Of a stretch of 64,000 nucleotides of DNA, positions 58,823 to 64,000 are shown in pieces. The stretch is from the NCBI RefSeq assembly GCF_001294205.1, contig NZ_LAQT01000028.1:39845-103844 (forward strand), in the 5' to 3' direction. The notes below the pieces were generated by a model that had not been told where the DNA came from, did not search any database, and saw only the letters and a program-made list of their open reading frames with translations. Both the position numbers and the translations under genes were made by a program. This stretch comes from Amantichitinum ursilacus (GTDB lineage: Bacteria > Pseudomonadota > Gammaproteobacteria > Burkholderiales > Chitinibacteraceae). Position 1 is the stretch's first letter. Every line of letters starts with the position of its first letter.

Positions 58823-59980
58823 ATGCAACGCTCAACATGGTCAAAACCTGCCGCACTCGCGCTCAGCGCACTGTTCCCCGCCTTGCTGGCCGCCTGCGCC
58901 GCGCCGCCCACCACGCAAGCCAGCCCGGCGTCCACTGACAATCCGGTGGTGGTCGACCTGGGCCCTACCGCGCAAGTGTCGACGCTGTTCTCGTTTCCCA
59001 ACTGCGTGCAGAACTGCCCGGTGCCGCCGTGGACGCTGGAACAAACCATCGAACACTGGATGACCGCCAGCGTTACGCGTGACGGCTACAGCAATGCCAA
59101 AGTGGTGGCCACCAACCAGAACGGCGAAGAAATCCTCACCCTGAGTGGCGTGCCCGCAGATTACGGCCAATACGTCAAAACCTTTATGCAGCAATCTGCC
59201 GTGGCGGCATCGGATGTACCGGCCGTGCAAGCCGCAGGCAAGTGGCAGAGCGACTGGTCCTTCTTTGAAGTGCTGGGCATGCCGCTGCGTAATCAGAAGA
59301 CAGTGCAACTGCTGCATTTCCCGCCCGATACCGTTAAAACCACCACCCAGGATTACATGCAGGCCGCCACCACGCAGCGCTGGGCCAGCCTGTTGGTGAT
59401 GAATGGCGTGGCCTCGACCGCCACCGACAGCTATCAACGCATTATGGATATCGCGCCGATTGCCGCGCCAGCCAGTGCGGGCGCCAAGCTGGAAGGCGTG
59501 TACGACTATTTTGATAACGCTAGCACGGGTTTGATCCAGGCATGGACCGCACCCGCGCCGGGCACCACCGCACCGCGTGCGATGGTGGCCATGGGTGGGC
59601 CTGCCCGCGCGTGGTTGTCCAGCTATTACAAGCTGCCGCCGGTCAATGTGCTGACGCTGACCAGCATCACGCCGGCCGCGGGCCAGACGGTGCCCGTGCT
59701 GGGCGGCAACCACCCCAGCCTGATCTGGTACGCGTCCGATCCCAAAGCCTATGGTGGCGACATCAACAAAGCCAATGCCGCTGGCAAGCAAGTGATGCTG
59801 CAGGATCTGACCGTGGCATGCTGGCAAGCCAATATGGGCCAGACCCCTTCGGCAGACCCGACCGCCACGCTGAACAATTGCACGGCGCAATGGGGGAACC
59901 AGCAAACCCAGGCGTGCGTGGCGTTCTTTATGTCGATCCGCAACGACACCAAGGCGCAAGCCGAAGCGGCCTGCCAATAA
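58823..59980 (+). CDS. Secreted lipoprotein of unknown function
   Basis: The 385-residue product has a lipoprotein signal (LFPALLAACAAP, lipidated Cys at about residue 25). A large extracytoplasmic domain follows, with Cys pairs NCVQNC, TVACWQ and NNCTAQW. Conserved-looking stretches are PWTLEQTIEHWM, GKWQSDWSFFEVLGMPLR and GGNHPSLIWYASDP, but I do not recognise the family. AAGGAAA precedes the ATG. It starts 58 bases after the hybrid kinase on the same strand and ends with a strong terminator. Confidence 0.8.
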   Translation: MQRSTWSKPAALALSALFPALLAACAAPPTTQASPASTDNPVVVDLGPTAQVSTLFSFPNCVQNCPVPPWTLEQTIEHWMTASVTRDGYSNAKVVATNQNGEEILTLSGVPADYGQYVKTFMQQSAVAASDVPAVQAAGKWQSDWSFFEVLGMPLRNQKTVQLLHFPPDTVKTTTQDYMQAATTQRWASLLVMNGVASTATDSYQRIMDIAPIAAPASAGAKLEGVYDYFDNASTGLIQAWTAPAPGTTAPRAMVAMGGPARAWLSSYYKLPPVNVLTLTSITPAAGQTVPVLGGNHPSLIWYASDPKAYGGDINKANAAGKQVMLQDLTVACWQANMGQTPSADPTATLNNCTAQWGNQQTQACVAFFMSIRNDTKAQAEAACQ

Positions 59981-60360
59981 GCGCAGGGGCGCATTCAGGT
60001 TGAGGGTGGTTCGATATTCAGGCGGCCGTGCTGTGCAAGGCAGCAAACGGCCGTTGATGCCCGGAAATCCCCAATTTGATCAGACGGGGCCAGTTTTGCG
60101 ACTGGCCCCGTTTTTTACGTCCATTGCCCGCAAAACAATCGCGCTGCAGCCGTTTCGAATGTAAGTATTGCGTCCGTAATGGCCCGGCAGTTGCTGCCCG
60201 GTGTTCCGGCGATTGCGCTGGAAATCAATCGATTTGCCGCTATAAAGCAGTCAATCCGACAAAGCTTACGTGCAGTCAAAAGCAATCGTAAGTGGATCAT
60301 GACTGGCGGGCCGAAAGTCGTGCTCGCACATCGACAGCGACACATCGCTCCGGGACGACC
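59981..60360. other. Intergenic region upstream of the autotransporter gene
   Basis: After the terminator at 60085-60116, about 240 bp precede the adhesin start. CTTACG (60265-60270) and CGTAAG (60287-60292) form a short inverted repeat near a TATAAAG at 60241-60247. Nothing else was recognised. Confidence 0.4.
60085..60116 (+). terminator. Strong intrinsic terminator
   Basis: CGGGGCCAGT (60085-60094) pairs perfectly with ACTGGCCCCG (60101-60110), followed by six T. It ends the unknown lipoprotein gene. Confidence 0.92.
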
Positions 60361-63300
60361 ATGAAACAAACCAGCCGCCGCACGTCACGCCATACCCTGC
60401 GTCGTTTTGCATTACGCGCTATTTCGAACGCCTTGCTGGCCGCCTTCAGTGGCCATGCGCTGGCGTTGACCACCTTGCCCAGCGCCACCACCAACCAGAC
60501 CGTTAACTCGGACAACGACTATCAAGTATTGGCAGGAACCACCATCGTTGTGTCAGGCAATGCCGTGGTGGTGAACGGCATTGCGCCGTTCACTTTTTCC
60601 AATGCCGGCGCGATCAGTGCTTCGGGCGGCTCTACCAGTGGCCTGTTGATCAACGCAGCCGGGACGGTTACCAATCAATCAACCGGCACGATTATTGGCG
60701 CGACGCAGGGTGTGTCGATGCAAAGCGCCAACGCCAATCTGGTCAATTATGGCGATATCTCGGCGCGCTTTTCCCACGCAGTGCTTTATGGTCCCTCCGC
60801 CACCGGGACCTTTGATAATTACGGGACGTTAAACGGCTCCAGCAGTGTCGGGGGAAGCGCCGATGCGCTATGGGACCAGTCAACCGGACTTTTCACCTTT
60901 AACAACCATGTGGGCGCATCGGCGCGGTCTGGCGCGGGCCCCAATTACGCGCCGGGGTTCCAGCAGAGCGCGGGCACCTCGATTATTCAGAACGACGGCG
61001 TTATTACGGCGTTTAACGAAGGGGTCTACCTCAGCGCGGGCATCACGCAACTGACCAACAGCGCAACGGGCAGCATCAGCTCGACTAACCGCAGCGCGGT
61101 CTCGGTGGTTAGCGGTAGCCAGATCAACAATTCCGGCACGATTTCAACATCGGGCTCCGGCAGCGCGGTCATCTTGCTGCGCGGCTCCAACAACAGCGTC
61201 ACCCTGGGCAGCGGATCGATGCTGGTCAGCACATCCGGCATCAACATACTTAGCCAGGGCACGGGCAACACCCTCATGCTGACCGGCACCAACACTCAGG
61301 CGGGCAACTTCACCAGCGATACCGCAGCCAATGGTCTGACCAGTCTCATTTCGACCGCGGGCAGCAACTGGACCCTGACCGGCGATATCACGCTGGCGGG
61401 CACCGCCGTCGATAGTCTGGATGTGCAAGGTAACCTCACCTTGGGTGGCGCGGTCACCCAAACCAACGGCGGCGGCGTCACCATCGCGGGAGGGGGGATG
61501 CTCACCCTGGCCGACGGCGGATCAGGCGGCACCCTGCATGCCAGCATCGTTAATAACGGCACCATCAACTTCAACCGCAGCATCGCGCTGGGTTTGCAGA
61601 CCGTGATCAATGGCAGCGGCGACCTGATCCAGTCCGGGTCCGGTACGCTGGTGTTGCTCAATCCGCAAGACTATACCGGCGCGACCACTGTGGCAGCGGG
61701 CACCATGGCGCTCAACGCGCTCAACGCGATCTCCAGCAGCAGCGGGGTGCAGGTTGCCGCGGGGGCGGCGCTGGATCTGACCAACAAGGCGCAACTCGTC
61801 AATAACCTGTCGGGCGGGGGCAGCGTGGCGCTGGGCCTGGGCACGCTCACCGACAACGTCAGCGTAAATGGCTCGTTTGATGGCGTGATTTCGGGGACGG
61901 GCGGGCTGATCAAAACCGGCAGTCGCACCTTGATTCTGACCGGCGACAACACGCTCACCGGCCAGACCAACATCCTGCAAGGCACACTGCAACTGGGGGC
62001 GGGCGGCACTTCGGGCTCGGTGGCCGGCAATATCCGCAACGGCGGCACGCTGGCAATCAATCGCAGTGACGCCTTTGTGCTGGAAGGCACGCTCACCGGC
62101 ACTGGCACGCTTAACCAGAATGGCAGCGGCACCACCACGCTCACTCGCGCGGCCGGCGCCGGCGCAGTCAACGTCAATAACGGCACGCTGGTGTTTGGCC
62201 AGAGCGGCGTTTTCAGTGGGGCCAGTCTGAATGTGGCGACCGGGGGCCACGCGGTATTGGGTAGCGCGGGGCAGTTGGCGTTGAGCGACGCGCTTGATCT
62301 GCAAGGCACACTGACCGTGGGCACCAATTACACGCTGCCCTTGGTGACGGCCGATAGCGCCACGTTGGGTGCATCGTCCATCCTGGACATCAGCGGCTTT
62401 GCGGCCAGTTCGCCCGCCAAGGCCAGCGAGCTGTCGAACGACCGCATCGTGGTGCTGCAAACCACTAACGGCATCAGCGGCAACTTTGGCGTGGTCAACT
62501 TCAACGGGGCCACCGCCAATCATGATTACCTGGTGGCGCGCGGCGAGCTTTCGAGCGACAGCAAAAGCTACAGCGTCGGCACGGCATTGGCCTGGACCGC
62601 AGGTGATCCGTCCGGCTACGGCACATTTACTTTGCCGGACGCCACCGATGCGTTTGAAGTCGATGTCGCATTGGCCAACCAGTCCGCCAACGCCAATACC
62701 GGCTGGGATGGTCAGACGCTCACCAAAGGCGGTGCGGGCACGCTGACTTTATCGGTGGTCAACAGTTATACCGGAGCGACGCAGATCAACGCAGGCACGC
62801 TAACCACGGGCGTCGCCAACAGTATCGCCAGCAGCAGCGCGGTGAATGTAGCCAGTGGCGCGAGCTTTAATCTCAACGGCTTTAACCAGAGCGCGCAGGC
62901 GCTAACCGGCAGCGGCAATGTCACGCTCGGCAATGCCACGCTGAGCATCAATAACGGTGCGGCGGATGAATTTGGCGGGGTAATCAGCGGCGCGGGTGGC
63001 CTCAGCAAAGCGGGTGCCGGCACGCTATTGCTCAGCGGCAACAATACCTACAGCGGCCAGACCACGGTCAGCGCCGGCACTTTGCAGATCGGCAACGGCG
63101 GCACGTCGGGCAGCGTGGCCGGGGCGATCAACAACGCCGCGACGCTGGCCCTCAACCGCAGCGATGCCTATACGCTGGCCGGGGCGTTGTCCGGCACGGG
63201 GGTGTTCAACCAGAACGGCAGCGGCACCACCACGCTGGCGCAGGCCGGTTCGCAGGGCGCGGTCAACGTCAATGCGGGCGGGCTGACGTTCGGGCAGACC

Positions 63301-64000
63301 GGCGTCTTCAATGCCACCAGCCTCAATGTGGCCACCGGCGCCACCGCCACGATCGGGGGCGCGGCGGTTCTGAATGCCACCGGCGCGGTCAATATCGACG
63401 GCACGCTGGGCGTGAGCGTGTCCACCGGCGCGCCTTTGGTCACCGCCGCGACGGCCACCCTGGGCGCGAATTCGGTGCTGAATGTGGCGGGCTTTGCCGC
63501 CGACACCTCCAACAAGGCCAGCGACCTCGGCGACAGCCGCACCACCGTGCTGCAGACCACGGGTGGCATCAGCGGCGACTTTGCCAGCGTCAACCTGGGT
63601 GGTGCGTCGGCCGGGGGCGATTATCTGGTGGTGGAAGGCGCGAAGTCGACTGACAACAACAGCTACAGCGTGGGCACCACGCTGGCGTGGACCTCCAATG
63701 GCGCATCCGCCAACGGCAGTTTTACCCTGACCCAGCCCACCGATGCGTTTGAAGTCGACGTGGTGCTGGCCAACCAGGCCGCCAACCCCAACACCGGCTG
63801 GGATGGCCAGACGCTGACCAAGGCCGGGGCGGGCACGCTGACCTTGTCGGCGCTCAACAGCTACAGTGGCGCCACCGTCGTCAACGCGGGCGAGCTGCAA
63901 CTGGCCATGGCCGACAGCATCCTGCAGAGCAGCGCAGTGACGGTGGCCGCTGGCGCGACGGTGGCGCTGGGCAGCAGCAACCAGACCTTCAACCGCCTGG
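60361..64000 (+). CDS. Autotransporter-type adhesin with PATR repeats (3' end outside window)
   Basis: The frame opens at ATG 60361 and runs without a stop to the window edge, giving at least 1213 residues. The N-terminus is a long Arg-rich signal peptide (about residues 1-41, ending Gly-His-Ala-Leu-Ala). The rest is a Gly/Ser/Thr/Asn-rich passenger predicted as a beta-helix. It contains the autotransporter-associated beta-strand repeat (PATR) signature many times, for example GAGTLTLS, NSYTGATQINAGTL and GNNTYSGQTTVSAGTLQIG. Such proteins usually end in an outer-membrane beta-barrel (type Va secretion), which should lie beyond the edge. Two long repeats of 365 residues are visible. The cargo function is unknown; adhesion or biofilm is the usual role. 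Confidence 0.88.
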   Translation, partial: MKQTSRRTSRHTLRRFALRAISNALLAAFSGHALALTTLPSATTNQTVNSDNDYQVLAGTTIVVSGNAVVVNGIAPFTFSNAGAISASGGSTSGLLINAAGTVTNQSTGTIIGATQGVSMQSANANLVNYGDISARFSHAVLYGPSATGTFDNYGTLNGSSSVGGSADALWDQSTGLFTFNNHVGASARSGAGPNYAPGFQQSAGTSIIQNDGVITAFNEGVYLSAGITQLTNSATGSISSTNRSAVSVVSGSQINNSGTISTSGSGSAVILLRGSNNSVTLGSGSMLVSTSGINILSQGTGNTLMLTGTNTQAGNFTSDTAANGLTSLISTAGSNWTLTGDITLAGTAVDSLDVQGNLTLGGAVTQTNGGGVTIAGGGMLTLADGGSGGTLHASIVNNGTINFNRSIALGLQTVINGSGDLIQSGSGTLVLLNPQDYTGATTVAAGTMALNALNAISSSSGVQVAAGAALDLTNKAQLVNNLSGGGSVALGLGTLTDNVSVNGSFDGVISGTGGLIKTGSRTLILTGDNTLTGQTNILQGTLQLGAGGTSGSVAGNIRNGGTLAINRSDAFVLEGTLTGTGTLNQNGSGTTTLTRAAGAGAVNVNNGTLVFGQSGVFSGASLNVATGGHAVLGSAGQLALSDALDLQGTLTVGTNYTLPLVTADSATLGASSILDISGFAASSPAKASELSNDRIVVLQTTNGISGNFGVVNFNGATANHDYLVARGELSSDSKSYSVGTALAWTAGDPSGYGTFTLPDATDAFEVDVALANQSANANTGWDGQTLTKGGAGTLTLSVVNSYTGATQINAGTLTTGVANSIASSSAVNVASGASFNLNGFNQSAQALTGSGNVTLGNATLSINNGAADEFGGVISGAGGLSKAGAGTLLLSGNNTYSGQTTVSAGTLQIGNGGTSGSVAGAINNAATLALNRSDAYTLAGALSGTGVFNQNGSGTTTLAQAGSQGAVNVNAGGLTFGQTGVFNATSLNVATGATATIGGAAVLNATGAVNIDGTLGVSVSTGAPLVTAATATLGANSVLNVAGFAADTSNKASDLGDSRTTVLQTTGGISGDFASVNLGGASAGGDYLVVEGAKSTDNNSYSVGTTLAWTSNGASANGSFTLTQPTDAFEVDVVLANQAANPNTGWDGQTLTKAGAGTLTLSALNSYSGATVVNAGELQLAMADSILQSSAVTVAAGATVALGSSNQTFNRL
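61906..64000 (+). repeat. 1095-bp tandem repeat inside the adhesin gene
   Basis: Matching landmarks recur exactly 1095 bases (365 codons) apart: 61906 and 63001, 62113 and 63208, 62647 and 63742. Unit 1 is 61906-63000. Unit 2 starts at 63001 and runs past the window edge. The units have diverged at many positions but without net length change. Confidence 0.85.

Noticed and set aside
61522..63900. Several long minus-strand frames at the right edge
   Set aside because: All lie opposite the continuous adhesin frame, which is open from 60361 to the window end; their repeated similarity simply mirrors the adhesin repeats.

Overview
The window reads as a chromosomal segment of a betaproteobacterium. 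The pyrG-kdsA-eno-ftsB run, prfB-lysS, scpA-scpB and a PhaB-type acetoacetyl-CoA reductase fit this. The PEP-CTERM protein, GH87 alpha-1,3-glucanase and H-NS-type protein fit an environmental, polymer-degrading member of Neisseriales (Chitinibacteraceae or Chromobacteriaceae are my guess, not shown by the sequence). GC content is high throughout. I saw no tRNA, rRNA, CRISPR array, IS element or prophage.

Layout. 1-1279: 3' part of scpA, then scpB. 1303-1848: secreted PEP-CTERM protein (minus). 2284-10444: a nitrogen-scavenging operon. It has a sigma-54-type promoter, a guanidine-I (ykkC) riboswitch, a three-gene ABC importer, two DUF1989 proteins (carboxyguanidine deiminase subunits) and a biotin-dependent guanidine/urea carboxylase; no allophanate hydrolase follows. 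10662: small cupin. 11298-13799: secreted modular GH87 glucanase (minus) with a LacI-type operator over its likely promoter. 14330-21203: small ORF, H-NS-like protein, DUF427 protein, mutS, an unknown ORF, rluB, greB. 21249-29418: orphan sensor kinase, thyA, adenine deaminase, AGE-family sugar isomerase, DUF4124 protein, Atm1-type ABC exporter. 29390-32135: TPR-methyltransferase, TetR regulator with a palindromic operator, phaB. 32474-38513: pyrG, kdsA, eno, ftsB, MocR-like regulator. 38549-45506: two small ORFs, mnmC, mdfA, lysS, prfB. 45845-51641: a tight seven-gene operon of envelope proteins (DUF4331, small lipoprotein, secreted protein, three HupE/UreJ-like membrane proteins, a TPR protein) with no recognised function. 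51863-54193: a chemoreceptor-like protein fused at its C-terminus to a sugar-binding-protein fold. 54343-59980: small membrane ORF, double-GNAT protein, MASE1 hybrid kinase, unknown lipoprotein. 60361 to the right edge: start of a large autotransporter-type adhesin with 365-residue repeats.

How it works together. The guanidine operon appears to be under double control: nitrogen status through sigma-54, and ligand through the riboswitch. It should import guanidine or a relative, carboxylate it and deiminate the product; allophanate must then be handled by an enzyme encoded elsewhere. The most novel items are the MCP-solute-binding-protein fusion (51863-54193) and the DUF4331/HupE operon (45845-51641).
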